Shown in pieces: positions 8,250 through 17,033 of a stretch of DNA of 64,000 nt. Position 1 is the stretch's first letter. The number at the start of each line of letters is the position of its first letter. The notes below the pieces were generated by a model. It ran no database searches. It saw only the letters and a list, made by a program, of their open reading frames with translations, and was not told the DNA's origin. Source of the stretch: CAYMCO01 sp964388955. GTDB taxonomy: Bacteria; Chloroflexota; Anaerolineae; Anaerolineales; E44-bin32. The DNA lies in NCBI GenBank assembly GCA_964388955.1, contig CAYMCO010000011.1, positions 58,589-122,588 on the forward strand, given 5' to 3'. Made by a program: the position numbers and the translations under genes.

Positions 8250-10043
8250 CTAGAGGCCCCAGAACCAGTGCAACCCAGCCAAAGCCACCAGAACCGAGAG
8301 CGCGGCCAGGGGAATTCCCAGACGCGTGTAATCTCGAAAGGTGTAGCCCCCCGGCCCCATGACCAGCAGGTTGGAAGGGTGCCCCAATGGGCTGAGGAAA
8401 GCCATGGAGCATCCGACGGCCACGGCCATGACGAGGCCATGGGGATCCACCCCCTGGAGCGCAGCCACGGCAATGGCAATCGGAGCCAAGATCACGGCGG
8501 CAGCTTGGCCGCCGAGGAGCAGGCTGATGGTTATCGTGACAATCAGCAGCACCGCCGCCGCTCCAAGTGGGCCCATGTTGCCTGTTGCCGAGGCGACCAT
8601 CTCGCCGAGTATCCTTGCGGTACCGGTGGTTTGCAGCGCGACGCTGATGGGGAGCATGCCGGCGATCAGGAAGATGGCCTTCCATTCAATGGCGCGGTAG
8701 GCCTCCTCCATCTTGATGCACCCCGTCAGTACCATAAGCGCAACTGCGGAGAGCGCCGCCAATGAAATGGGGAGCGTGCCGATACCGGCCAAGACCAGCG
8801 CCCCAAGGAGAATCAGGACCGCCAGCGGGGCCTTGGCGGAGGGCCGTGCCTCGCTCTCTTCCTCCAGCAGCAGGAAATTGGGATCTGTGGCCAGCAGTTC
8901 CACCTGTTCGCGTGGTCCCTGCATGAGCATCGCGTCTCCAAAGCGCAGCGGAATATCCGCGATTTCCGCCTGTCTCACCTCCCCCTCGCGCCAGAGGGCC
9001 AGGGCTTGTATGCCGTACCGTTCACGGAAGCGGATGTCACGCAACGTCTGCCCCTCCAATTCGGAGTGCGGGGTCAGGATGACCTCCACCAGCGGATAGT
9101 CGGTGGTCGCCAGCATTTGCGCCAATTCCGATGCACCATGACGACCCAGGCCGTGCTGGTCCATCACTTCCTGCGTCGGCACGCCATCCACAAGGACGAC
9201 ATCCCCCACCTGGATCTCGGTATCCCGATCGGGGGCCAGGCGGAGCCGGCCGTCGTGCAGGACCCCCAGCACGATCAAGCCGAGGTCCTCCCCCCATCTG
9301 CCCTCGCCGAGAGTCTGGCCGGCCATGTTGGAAGCGGGCGATATCTGGAACTCGCATGTGCTCTCCCGCAGGTGGTAGAGCTGGGCGAGTTCGGTCTCCA
9401 GCCGGCTCATGCGGGCGACGGAGCCCCCCACGTCCCGCGCCGGGAGCAGCCGCGGTCCCACGACGAGGATGAGGAGTGTGCCGGCGATGAGCAGCGGCAG
9501 TCCCACGGGCAGGAAATCCAACAGGCCGAAGGCCTGAAAGCCCGCCTGGCTCAAGGTTGTGCTGGCGATAATGTTGGCGGTGGTCAGGAGGGTGGCGGTG
9601 CCGCCCAACAATGTGCCGAAAGCCAAGGGCATGAGCAACCGTGAGGGAGGTATCTTGGCCCGTCGCGCGAGCCCCATCGTCGGCGGGAGGAGTACGGCCG
9701 CGGCGGCGACGCTGTTCATGAAGAGGGACATGATACCGCCGCCCAAGGTGACTCCGGTGGTCAGAAGCCGGGTCGAGTGTCCCAGGCGGCCGAGGAGCCG
9801 ACGGCCAAGCCATTGGGTGACTCCCGTCTTTTCCAGCCCGGATGTGAGCACGAAAAGAGATAGGATCGTGATGACCGCCGACTGGCTGAAGCCGGAGAAG
9901 GCCTGCGCGGGGGTGAGCACGCCGGTGATGCCGAGCGAGACCGCCACCAGGAGAGCAGTCAGATCCGGGCGCACCTTGCCCGTCATGATCAGCAGGGAAG
10001 CGACCCCGATGATCGCCAATGTGATCCAACCAGGAAGGGTCAT
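8250..10043 (-). CDS. SLC13-type permease with two central RCK_C domains
   Basis: A 597-aa polytopic protein of the ion transporter superfamily that includes SLC13/DASS and ArsB. The N-terminal half has about six membrane segments with the motif LFMNSVAAAAVLLP and LLGGTATLLTT; two TrkA-C/RCK_C domains lie in the middle (ISPASNMAGQTLGEG near residue 235 and LTPHSELEGQTLRDI near 320); the C-terminal half repeats the transporter fold with SFLSPLGHPSNLLVMGPGGY-like motif near the end. Such proteins carry dicarboxylates, sulfate or other anions; the substrate is not decidable here. A TATAAT box lies only 8 bp upstream of the ATG, suggesting a leaderless mRNA. Confidence 0.9.
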   Translation of the reverse strand: MTLPGWITLAIIGVASLLIMTGKVRPDLTALLVAVSLGITGVLTPAQAFSGFSQSAVITILSLFVLTSGLEKTGVTQWLGRRLLGRLGHSTRLLTTGVTLGGGIMSLFMNSVAAAAVLLPPTMGLARRAKIPPSRLLMPLAFGTLLGGTATLLTTANIIASTTLSQAGFQAFGLLDFLPVGLPLLIAGTLLILVVGPRLLPARDVGGSVARMSRLETELAQLYHLRESTCEFQISPASNMAGQTLGEGRWGEDLGLIVLGVLHDGRLRLAPDRDTEIQVGDVVLVDGVPTQEVMDQHGLGRHGASELAQMLATTDYPLVEVILTPHSELEGQTLRDIRFRERYGIQALALWREGEVRQAEIADIPLRFGDAMLMQGPREQVELLATDPNFLLLEEESEARPSAKAPLAVLILLGALVLAGIGTLPISLAALSAVALMVLTGCIKMEEAYRAIEWKAIFLIAGMLPISVALQTTGTARILGEMVASATGNMGPLGAAAVLLIVTITISLLLGGQAAAVILAPIAIAVAALQGVDPHGLVMAVAVGCSMAFLSPLGHPSNLLVMGPGGYTFRDYTRLGIPLAALSVLVALAGLHWFWGL

Positions 10044-10051
10044 GCAACTGG

Positions 10052-10057
10052 ATTATA
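10052..10057 (-). promoter_or_regulatory. -10 box of the SLC13-type gene
   Basis: A perfect TATAAT on the minus strand ends 8 bp before the ATG at 10043 and immediately follows the tRNA-Glu gene. A start site about 7 nt downstream would give an mRNA with essentially no leader. No good -35 is visible, because that position falls inside the tRNA gene. Confidence 0.45.
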
Positions 10058-10070
10058 CATGCGCGGCAGG

Positions 10071-10143
10071 TGCCCCCACGGGGATTCGAACCCCGGTCTT
10101 AGGCTTGAAAGGCCTACGTCCTAGTCCCCTAGACGATGGGGGC
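10071..10143 (-). tRNA. tRNA-Glu (anticodon UUC)
   Basis: The minus strand folds into a canonical 73-nt tRNA: acceptor GCCCCCA paired with TGGGGGC, D-arm beginning TCGTCTAGGGGAC, anticodon arm TAGGC-CTTTCAA-GCCTA with anticodon TTC, and T-arm CCGGGG-TTCGAAT-CCCCG. Discriminator is A; only CC (not CCA) is encoded at the 3' end, so CCA must be completed by the nucleotidyltransferase. It decodes GAA/GAG. Confidence 0.97.
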
Positions 10144-10573
10144 AGAGCGATCGATTGTAACACGCTGCGAAAGCGCCGGTCAACTTGGGAGGGCGTGGGA
10201 GCAAGGGAGCAGGGGTGCGGTGGGGCGGGGGAGCGAGGGGAGCCCCGGGATTGGGTTGAAGGTTGCAGGTCGGGAGGTTCTCGGGCTGTCGGCGATCGGC
10301 AATCGGCGACCGGCGGTCGGCTGTCCGGCAACCCATCGCCGGGCGCAGCATGATTTGCGACCATCGCCAACGAGCCGAAAGCTGAATGCTGAGAGCTGAA
10401 TGCCTTCCGTTGGACGGCGCTCCTCTCGATACACCTCGCGGCGTTCGCAACTCGGCACTCGAGATGCGTTTCCTTTTTCGGGGATGGTCAATTCGGCGAG
10501 AAGCTGAAAGCTGAAAGCCGATCGCCGACCGCTTGCAGCCGATCGCTGAGAGCCCGCGTCCACCCGTCCGAAC
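10144..10573. repeat. Dense cluster of degenerate tandem words and a half hairpin element
   Basis: No gene. The region is a mosaic of short repeated words: GGGAGCA-type at 10197-10215, AAGGTTGCAGGT at 10258-10270, ATCGGC/CGGCGATCGG at 10288-10321, AGCTGAATGC at 10378-10402, and AAGCTGAAAGCTGAAAGC at 10501-10518 followed by the reverse of the ATCGGC word. Bases 10415-10468 are a half copy of the roughly 192-bp hairpin element found in full near 40.9 and 63.8 kb. Near-identical words recur at 28.9, 33.1 and 54.2 kb. Confidence 0.75.
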
Positions 10574-11968
10574 TCAACCGCGCCCCCGGCCCCCGCCGCC
10601 GCGGTACGAGGGGGCGTTGATCACATAGATGGAGCAAAGGCGTCCGTCGAGCATGCGCGCCCGGAGGCGGGCGTCGATCTCCTCCAAGGTATCGGCAGAG
10701 GTGATCACCGTCGGAAGCCCGGAGGTGTAGCGGTGATTGAAGAGTTGATAGAGTTTCTCTTTCACCCAGGGGGTGGTCGCCTGGGTGCCCAGGTCGTCCA
10801 GCGCCAGCAGTGGCGCCGAGCGCACCTCCTCGAAGCGCCGGTCATAGGTGACCGGGCTGTTGGGGTTGAAGGTGGCGCGCAGGTGGTCCAGCAAATCCGG
10901 GACGACCACGAACGTCACCGGTCTGCCCTGGCTGGCGTGGTAGTTGGCGATGGCGGCAGCCAGGTGCGTCTTCCCGCATCCGAATGTCCCCAGCAGAACG
11001 AGCCAGCCCTCGGGCTGTTCCGCAAATTGGCGGGCGGCATCGAAGGCCTTCTCGAGCGAGCGCTCCTCCGCGCTTGGCAGCCGCTCCCCCTTACGCAGGC
11101 TGAAGGTGCCGAAGGTCTGATGATGATGGTTGCCCAGCGAAGAGAGTTCGTGATGTCCCAGGTCATCCACCGGTCTGCGGTAGTCCGGCGCCAGGATGTG
11201 GACGTGGGTGACCAGATCGGGATCCGCCAGGCGGGACCGGATGCGCCCATCTAGCTCGTCCAGCGAGAGGTTGGTGGTCAGCACAACCGGGAGGTGGTTG
11301 ATGTATCGGAAGTTCAGAATCTGGAAAAGCTTTTCGCGGGCCCATGCGGTGGCATTCTGCGTCCCGAAGTCATCCAGGATTAGCATGGGTGCTGCCCGCA
11401 CCTGCTCGAAGCGTTCTTCGAAAGTCAGGTCGTCTGACTCATAGGCGAAGCGCAATGTGTCCAGCAGATCGGGCACGGTGAGGAACAGAGTGGGCACTGC
11501 CAGCGCGACGCAGCGATTGGCGATAGCGGCAGCAAGATGGGTTTTGCCACAGCCGTATCCCCCTTGGAGAAGCAGCCAGCCCTCCCGGCTTCCGCTGAAT
11601 AGCTGCGCCTGGTTGAGCGCGCGCTCGATCGAGGCGGCGGCCTGTTCGCCGATTCCCATCCTGCCATGGGGGTTGAAGTTGTCGAAAGTCAGATCCTCCA
11701 GTTGATCAAGATGGCTCAGCTTATACAGACGATCGCGGATCTGGTTCTGAACTTGTGACGTCCGGCAGGTGCAGATCTCCAGCCGGCCGAAGTCAGGATG
11801 GCCCGGTGCGACATCTCGGCGCAGATAACCCTGGCCGCCGCAGTGGGGGCAGTTTGGATCGCCCATGCCGTCTCGCATGGGGTCAGCTTTCGATGTAATC
11901 GGAGAATTCGCCGCTGAGGTATCTTCGGCGAGCCTTTTCAGTGTCTCCTCGATCTTCTCTTTGCTCAT
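10574..11968 (-). CDS. dnaI: DnaI/DnaC-like helicase loader with two tandem AAA+ domains
   Basis: A 464-aa protein with an N-terminal zinc-ribbon-like segment (CPHCGGQGY ... ICTC) followed by two consecutive DnaC/IstB-type AAA+ ATPase domains. Domain 1 has Walker A GGYGCGKTH, Walker B LILDDFGTQ and sensor TTN; domain 2 has GTFGCGKTH, LALDDLGTQ but TSAD in place of the sensor Asn. Ordinary DnaI/DnaC proteins have a single ATPase domain and about 250-310 aa. It lies downstream of dnaD-like and dnaB genes, so it should load the replicative helicase. The ATG at 11968 (AGGCAGGGATG) overlaps the dnaD-like gene by 86 bp; an alternative ATG at 11878 follows the dnaD stop but has no ribosome site. Confidence 0.88.
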   Translation of the reverse strand: MSKEKIEETLKRLAEDTSAANSPITSKADPMRDGMGDPNCPHCGGQGYLRRDVAPGHPDFGRLEICTCRTSQVQNQIRDRLYKLSHLDQLEDLTFDNFNPHGRMGIGEQAAASIERALNQAQLFSGSREGWLLLQGGYGCGKTHLAAAIANRCVALAVPTLFLTVPDLLDTLRFAYESDDLTFEERFEQVRAAPMLILDDFGTQNATAWAREKLFQILNFRYINHLPVVLTTNLSLDELDGRIRSRLADPDLVTHVHILAPDYRRPVDDLGHHELSSLGNHHHQTFGTFSLRKGERLPSAEERSLEKAFDAARQFAEQPEGWLVLLGTFGCGKTHLAAAIANYHASQGRPVTFVVVPDLLDHLRATFNPNSPVTYDRRFEEVRSAPLLALDDLGTQATTPWVKEKLYQLFNHRYTSGLPTVITSADTLEEIDARLRARMLDGRLCSIYVINAPSYRGGGGRGRG

Positions 11969-12608
11969 CCCTGCCTCGGGTCTGCCAATCCTCCAGAATT
12001 GCCTCTACATAGCGCCATTTGCGCACGTTGTTCTCCACGGCGATGGCGATGGCATCCTCCACCCACCTCGCGGGGTAGGCCCCCTCGGCATCGCGCAGCC
12101 GCTCGGCGATCATGGGGGTCAACGGGCCGATGTTCTGCTCGTAGAGCGTGAATATATTGGGCCGCTCGATGGCCAACTCCACGGGCGCGTTGATCTCGCT
12201 GCCGGGCCGCCATTCCCCCGATTCGAGGGCGTGTATCGCAGCGCGGCCTTTGGGCGTGTTGATGAAATAGTAATCCTCTGAGACATCATCATCCTTCAAC
12301 GACGCCTTGAGCAGTGTGCCGCGCGCCACGGCGCGCTCCAACCCTTCCGCCAGCGCCTCCTCCCCGGGCACAGGGCCAGCTTCGAAGGCGGACATCAGGA
12401 GGCGATCCGACATCATCTCCTGAGGCCGCAGATATTGAAATGGGCCTTCCTTCTGCGCGAGCGCCCAGAAAGCATACAGGGTCACGCGCAATTCATTCAA
12501 ATCGTCGATAGCGGGCAGCAGTTCACTGAAGAACAGGTTCGGGACGGGTGTGGTCCGCAGCCTGCCCTGCGGGAAGCCCGCGAAACCTCCCTGATACTCC
12601 CTTATCAT
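11883..12608 (-). CDS. dnaD: DnaD-like primosome protein
   Basis: This 241-aa protein has an N-terminal winged-helix-like region (LFFSELLPAIDDLNELRVTLY) and a C-terminal DnaD/DnaB-family domain (NIFTLYEQNIGPLTPMIAE, then the YxxxIxxxW-type signature in RYVEAILEDW). The C-terminal tail ends in RRRYLSGEFSDYIES, typical of DnaD-domain proteins. In Firmicutes DnaD cooperates with DnaB and DnaI to place the helicase at origins and at stalled forks. Its position between the helicase and the loader gene supports that function here. Likely co-transcribed with both neighbours. Confidence 0.85.
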   Translation of the reverse strand: MIREYQGGFAGFPQGRLRTTPVPNLFFSELLPAIDDLNELRVTLYAFWALAQKEGPFQYLRPQEMMSDRLLMSAFEAGPVPGEEALAEGLERAVARGTLLKASLKDDDVSEDYYFINTPKGRAAIHALESGEWRPGSEINAPVELAIERPNIFTLYEQNIGPLTPMIAERLRDAEGAYPARWVEDAIAIAVENNVRKWRYVEAILEDWQTRGRDEQREDRGDTEKARRRYLSGEFSDYIES

Positions 12609-12638
12609 GTCGATGTACCTGTCTGACGGGACACGGAG

Positions 12639-14048
12639 CTAACCCGCCCCCTCCGTCTCCGGGGTGATATCGAAGGATCGTGTGGCCGCGTTCTCGAATT
12701 TCGCCAGCGATTTGCGGAACACCAGTTCGACGCTGCCCACGGGGCCGTTGCGGTGTTTGGCGACGATGATCTCAGCGATGTTCTGCTTGAGTGTGTCGGT
12801 CTCGTACTGATCAGGCCGGTAGATGAACATGACCACGTCGGAATCCTGTTCCAGGCTCCCCGATTCCCGCAAGTCCGAAAGCACGGGGCGCTTGTCGGCG
12901 CGCTGCTCAACTGCGCGTGACAACTGCGCGGCGGCCAGGACGGGAACGTTCAACTCGCGCGCCAGAACCTTCAAATTGCGGGAGATGTAGGACACCTCTT
13001 GCACCCGATTGTCGATCCGGGTATCGCCGGTCATCAACTGCAGATAGTCGACGATGATGAGATCAAGGCCGATTTCCATATGCAGGCGCCGGCATTTGGT
13101 GCGCAGTTGCAGCGGGGTGATGGCCGGCGTATCGTCCAGGTAGATCTGCGTGTCGCTCAGGGTGCTCACCGCCTGTGTGAAGATGGGCCATTCGTCGTCC
13201 TGCATCTGCCCCAAGCGAAGGCGCTGTGAGTCGATGGCCGTCTCTTGGGCCACCAGTCGCTGGACAAGCTGTTCGTTGGACATCTCCAGGGAGAATACCG
13301 CCACATGCTTCTTGTGCATTTGCGCGGCGTTCTTGGCGACCGACATGCAGAATCCCGACTTGCCCTGTGCAGGCCGGCCAGCGATGATCAGCAGATCGCT
13401 GGGCTGCATGCCGCCCAGGAGCCTATCCAGGTCGATAAATCCCGTCGGTACGCCGATGCTCTCGTCCCGGTGGCGGGCCAGGTAGTCCACGCGGTCGTAG
13501 TATTCACTCAGCACAGTCTTGATGGGTAGAAGCTGCTGGGTCAGGCGGCGCTCGCTGACCCCGAAGACGGATTTTTCGGCGTCGTTCACCACCTCGCCAA
13601 TTTCCGTCCCCTCCTGGTAGGCAAGGCGGGCAATCTGGCCGGCGGCTTCGAGCAGTCGCCGGCGTGTGGCGGTCTCCTCCACAATGTGGCCGTATGCTTC
13701 GGCGTGCAAGGAGGTGGGGACGCGGTTGATGAGGGCGGTCAGGTACGCCGGGCCGCCAATTTCATCCAGGCGCCCCTCCCCCTCCAATTCATCTGAGACG
13801 GTGAGGATGTCGATGGGCAGCCGCTGGTCGTGCAAGCTGTTGAAGGCCTCCCATATCCAGCGGTTGCGGTGCAGGAAGAAGTCGTCCGCTTTGAGAAAAT
13901 GCGCGACGTCATAATAGACCTCGGGATTGACCAGGATGGAGCCCAGGACGCCTTCCTCGGCCTCGCGGTTGTGCGGCAGCGGAGGCGCATCCCGTCCATC
14001 GCCGGGGTCGTCAAAACCCATGGGTCCCGTGAAAGCGCCTTCCGTCAT
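12639..14048 (-). CDS. dnaB: Replicative DNA helicase DnaB
   Basis: A 469-aa hexameric 5'-3' helicase of the DnaB/RecA fold. The N-terminal primase-interacting domain begins PPLPHNREAEEGVLGSILV; the C-terminal motor contains Walker A AGRPAQGKSG, Walker B DLIIVDYLQLM and the motif LAAAQLSRAVEQR. No intein is seen. I take the ATG at 14048 (MTEGAFTG) as start because the upstream 18 codons are unlike the family and there is a purine-rich GGGGTGG sequence before it. It opens the replication cluster dnaB-dnaD-dnaI, with a 30-bp gap to the next gene. Confidence 0.96.
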   Translation of the reverse strand: MTEGAFTGPMGFDDPGDGRDAPPLPHNREAEEGVLGSILVNPEVYYDVAHFLKADDFFLHRNRWIWEAFNSLHDQRLPIDILTVSDELEGEGRLDEIGGPAYLTALINRVPTSLHAEAYGHIVEETATRRRLLEAAGQIARLAYQEGTEIGEVVNDAEKSVFGVSERRLTQQLLPIKTVLSEYYDRVDYLARHRDESIGVPTGFIDLDRLLGGMQPSDLLIIAGRPAQGKSGFCMSVAKNAAQMHKKHVAVFSLEMSNEQLVQRLVAQETAIDSQRLRLGQMQDDEWPIFTQAVSTLSDTQIYLDDTPAITPLQLRTKCRRLHMEIGLDLIIVDYLQLMTGDTRIDNRVQEVSYISRNLKVLARELNVPVLAAAQLSRAVEQRADKRPVLSDLRESGSLEQDSDVVMFIYRPDQYETDTLKQNIAEIIVAKHRNGPVGSVELVFRKSLAKFENAATRSFDITPETEGAG

Positions 14049-14168
14049 GTAGACTACCACCCCGTTGTGATGTGTTGGCCGAAGTGGAATTCCTGGGGGC
14101 AAAGCGCATCTGGCGACAGGCCGCGCCGGCAGGTGCGTCAGCGGGGATCGAGTTCCCTTTGGGTTCGG

Positions 14169-14747
14169 CTAGTCGTCCTTATCGTCTTCCCCCTCGTCCT
14201 CGTCTTCCTCTTCCTCGTCCTCTTCCTCGTCCTCTTCTTCGTCCTCTTCTTCGTCCAGCTCCTCGAGATCCAGCGTGTTCATGAAGTCTTCGAAGACCTC
14301 GAGCCGACCTGGGTCCTCCTCCGCCATCTCTTCTGCGTCCACACTCTCCTCAGGCCTGGTGGCGGCCTGGTCCATCACCGTTTCTTCGACAAACACCGGC
14401 ACGTGGACTCTGACCGCCAGGGCCAGGGCATCGGAGGGCCTAGAATCGATCTCCATATCGCGCCCGTTCACACGCAGGAGGATGCGGGCATAGAAGACAT
14501 CATCGCGCAAATCGTTGATCAGCACTTGCTGAACCTCTGCGCCGAGCTTATGGAGCACGTTTCGCAGCAGGTCATGAGTCAGCGGCCGAGAGACCTCCAT
14601 TTGCTGCAGGCTGACTGTGATGGCTTCGGCTTCATATGGGCCAATCCAGATGGGGAGATAGCGGTCTTCAAGCGTATCTTTGAGGATCACGACCCGATGC
14701 TGGGACATCAGGCTAACCCGGATACTGTCTATCGTGACCTCGATCAC
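14169..14747 (-). CDS. Bifunctional nuclease family protein (BFN/DUF151) with acidic tail
   Basis: A 192-aa protein of the bifunctional nuclease domain family (VILKDTLEDRYLPIWIGPYEAEAI... SRPLTHDLL... SRPSDALALAVR), which in some organisms shows DNase and RNase activity. The start is the GTG at 14747, with GGAGG six bases upstream; the longer frame is non-coding. Residues after about 150 form an unusual tail of almost only Glu and Asp, encoded by a purine-rich trinucleotide tract (14170-14265). It lies about 120 bp upstream of dnaB on the same strand. Confidence 0.88.
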   Translation of the reverse strand: MIEVTIDSIRVSLMSQHRVVILKDTLEDRYLPIWIGPYEAEAITVSLQQMEVSRPLTHDLLRNVLHKLGAEVQQVLINDLRDDVFYARILLRVNGRDMEIDSRPSDALALAVRVHVPVFVEETVMDQAATRPEESVDAEEMAEEDPGRLEVFEDFMNTLDLEELDEEEDEEEDEEEDEEEEDEDEGEDDKDD

Positions 14748-14913
14748 TATAGAACCTCCGCCGGCGAGCGATCTGCTCGAGTGTCGGCATTCTAACACAG
14801 CGCTCCGGGGGCAGGCAACAAGAGAGAACCGCCTGCTCGGAACGCCGATCTCTGCTATCATTGTACCCTCTTTGTCTGGATTCCCCGGCTGATCCTACGT
14901 CGGAGGTGCCCTC

Positions 14914-17022
14914 TTGCTCGAGGCGCTCTTCGCACCGCATGGAATCGCCCTGATTGGGGCCTCCACGAACCCGAAAAAGTTAGGGCACGGTATCGCCCGC
15001 AACCTCACGGCGTCCGGCTATCCGGGGCCGATCTATTTTGTGAATCCTCACGGCGGGCAACTTTTCGGCCTGCGCGTGTATCAGGAGGTTCGCCAGATCC
15101 CGGAGCCTTTCGACCTGGCGGTGATCGCCACGCCCGCCGAGAGCGTGGTCGCTGTTCTGGAGGAGTGCGCCAAGGGAGGAGCCGGGGCGGCCATCGTGGT
15201 CTCCGGAGGCTTCCGAGAGATCGGGCCGGCGGGTCAAGCCCTGGAGCGGGAGATGGTCTCCGTCGCCCGGGAGTATGGGATTCGGGTGTTGGGCCCCAAC
15301 TGCATCGGTCTTCTGGATACGCGCACGCCCGTTGATACCACTTTTCTGCCCCCGCCGCTTCCACCGCCTGGCGACATTGCGCTGATCGCCCACTCCGGCG
15401 CGCTTTGCGGCGCGCTGGTCGATTGGGCGCGTGGGAAGGGCTTCGGCTTTTCGCGCATGATCAACTTGGGGAATGCGAGCGATATCACCGAGGCCGAGCT
15501 GATCGAAGCCCAGCGGGAGGATGCGCATACTCGCACGGTGGCCCTCTATCTCGAGGGCCTCGCGGATGGGCCCGGCTTCGTGCGGGCCGCTTCCGAGCTC
15601 ACCGTGGAGAAACCCGTGTTGGCGGTGAAGGTGGGCCGGTCGGCGGAGGGTGGGGGTGCAGCGACTTCGCACACCGGGGCGTTGGCTGGGGAGGATGCCG
15701 CCTTCGGCGCGGCTTTGCGCAAAGCGGGGGTGCTTCGCGCCGGGACGGTTGAGGAGATGCTCCTTTGGTCGCTCGCGCTGGCTTGGTGTCCGCCCCTCCA
15801 GGGAACCCGGACAGCAGTGCTCACCAACGCGGGTGGTCCAGGCGTGATCGCGGCCGACGCGCTGGCTGGTTTCGGGCTTTCCTTGGCTGCGTTGGCGGAA
15901 AACACGATGGAATCTCTCTCTGCGCTGCTGCCAGGCGCGGCAAGTGTGAGAAACCCGGTGGATATGCTGGCCTCGGCTGGGCCCGAGGAATACGCGCAGG
16001 CGCTGGGGGCATTGCTGGGGGATCCGGGTGTGGACGCGATCCTTCCATTGCTTGTGCCTCCGCCGATGTTCAAGGCGCTGGATGTGGTGCGGGCCATCCT
16101 GCCCATCTGCCGGGGGGCGGATAAACCGGTCTTGATGACTGTGATGGGCGATGCGCGCGCCGCGGAGGCGGTGTGGGAATTGAACGCTGCGCGCGTCCCC
16201 GCCTATGGATTCCCAGAGCAGGCCGCTTCGGCGCTGGCTGCGCTGTACGAACGTGCGCAGGGCCGGCGGGCGGTGGACGGTGAACCGCTCCGGGTGAGGA
16301 TCGACGTCGAGACGTCGAAGCGGGGCGCCCTGCGTGGGGAGGTCGCCCGCACGCCGGGTACCATCCTCCCGGGGAGGCTCGCGGCCGAGTTGGTCCAGAT
16401 CTACGGCGTGCACACGCTTCAGCCGGTGGCGGTGAGCTCGGCCTCGGCGGCTGTCGAGGCGGCGAAGGGGCTGGGTTTCCCGGTGGCGCTCAAGATCGAC
16501 TCGCCAGACATCGTGCACAAATCTGACGTGGGCGGGGTTGCCCTTGCATTGGCGACGGAAGCGGCCGTGGCGCAGGGCTACGAGGAGCTGATGGAGCGGG
16601 TGGGCTGTGTTGCCCCAAAAGCGAAAGTGAAAGGGGCGATCGTTCAGCGTATGGCCCCCGAGGGTCAGGACGTGATTGTGGGGGTGGCGCGCGACGCGAT
16701 CTTTGGGCCATACATGATGTTTGGTTCCGGCGGGATCGCGGTGGAGGGCCTTCGAGACGTGGCCTTCGCGCTGCCGCCGTTGACCCACGGGGAGGCGGAG
16801 CGTTGGATGGAGTCCACATGGGCCGGGCGGCGGATGAAGGGCTTCCGCGGGCTGCCCGAAGGCGACAGAGAGGCCTGCCTGGAGACGGTGCTGCGGCTGT
16901 ACGAACTAAGCCTGGATCTTCCTGAGCTGGCGGAGATCGAAATCAATCCGCTGCGGGTGCTGTCGCGAGGGAAGGGTGCCCTGGCGATCGATGTGCGCGC
17001 CAGGGTTGCCACATCCACTTGA
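14914..17022 (+). CDS. Acyl-CoA/acetate-CoA ligase, ADP-forming, alpha-beta fusion
   Basis: This 702-aa protein is a fused NDP-forming acyl-CoA synthetase. It contains a CoA-binding Rossmann domain (IALIGASTNPKKLG), the succinyl-CoA-ligase-like domain with phospho-His loop (IAHSGALCGALVDW, SHTGALAGEDAAF) and a C-terminal ATP-grasp domain (GFPVALKIDSPDIVHKSDVG). It converts acyl-CoA + ADP + Pi to acid + CoA + ATP, a way of conserving energy in fermentation or amino-acid breakdown. The start is a TTG at 14914 with GGAGG nine bases upstream. It is divergent from the nuclease gene and convergent with psuG. Confidence 0.92.
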   Translation: MLEALFAPHGIALIGASTNPKKLGHGIARNLTASGYPGPIYFVNPHGGQLFGLRVYQEVRQIPEPFDLAVIATPAESVVAVLEECAKGGAGAAIVVSGGFREIGPAGQALEREMVSVAREYGIRVLGPNCIGLLDTRTPVDTTFLPPPLPPPGDIALIAHSGALCGALVDWARGKGFGFSRMINLGNASDITEAELIEAQREDAHTRTVALYLEGLADGPGFVRAASELTVEKPVLAVKVGRSAEGGGAATSHTGALAGEDAAFGAALRKAGVLRAGTVEEMLLWSLALAWCPPLQGTRTAVLTNAGGPGVIAADALAGFGLSLAALAENTMESLSALLPGAASVRNPVDMLASAGPEEYAQALGALLGDPGVDAILPLLVPPPMFKALDVVRAILPICRGADKPVLMTVMGDARAAEAVWELNAARVPAYGFPEQAASALAALYERAQGRRAVDGEPLRVRIDVETSKRGALRGEVARTPGTILPGRLAAELVQIYGVHTLQPVAVSSASAAVEAAKGLGFPVALKIDSPDIVHKSDVGGVALALATEAAVAQGYEELMERVGCVAPKAKVKGAIVQRMAPEGQDVIVGVARDAIFGPYMMFGSGGIAVEGLRDVAFALPPLTHGEAERWMESTWAGRRMKGFRGLPEGDREACLETVLRLYELSLDLPELAEIEINPLRVLSRGKGALAIDVRARVATST

Positions 17023-17033
17023 GTGGTTGTGTT

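Noticed and set aside
10144..10573. Word clusters considered as a CRISPR array
   Set aside because: Repeat units are too short and too variable, no regular spacers, no cas genes in the window.
14170..14265. Tandem repeat considered as a CRISPR-like or microsatellite array
   Set aside because: It is the coding sequence of the acidic tail (GAG/GAA/GAC codons), with no spacers.
14980..16788. 602-codon open frame antisense to the acyl-CoA synthetase gene
   Set aside because: It mirrors the codon bias of the high-GC gene on the other strand; the translation is His/Arg/Gln-rich, has no family motif and no ribosome site.
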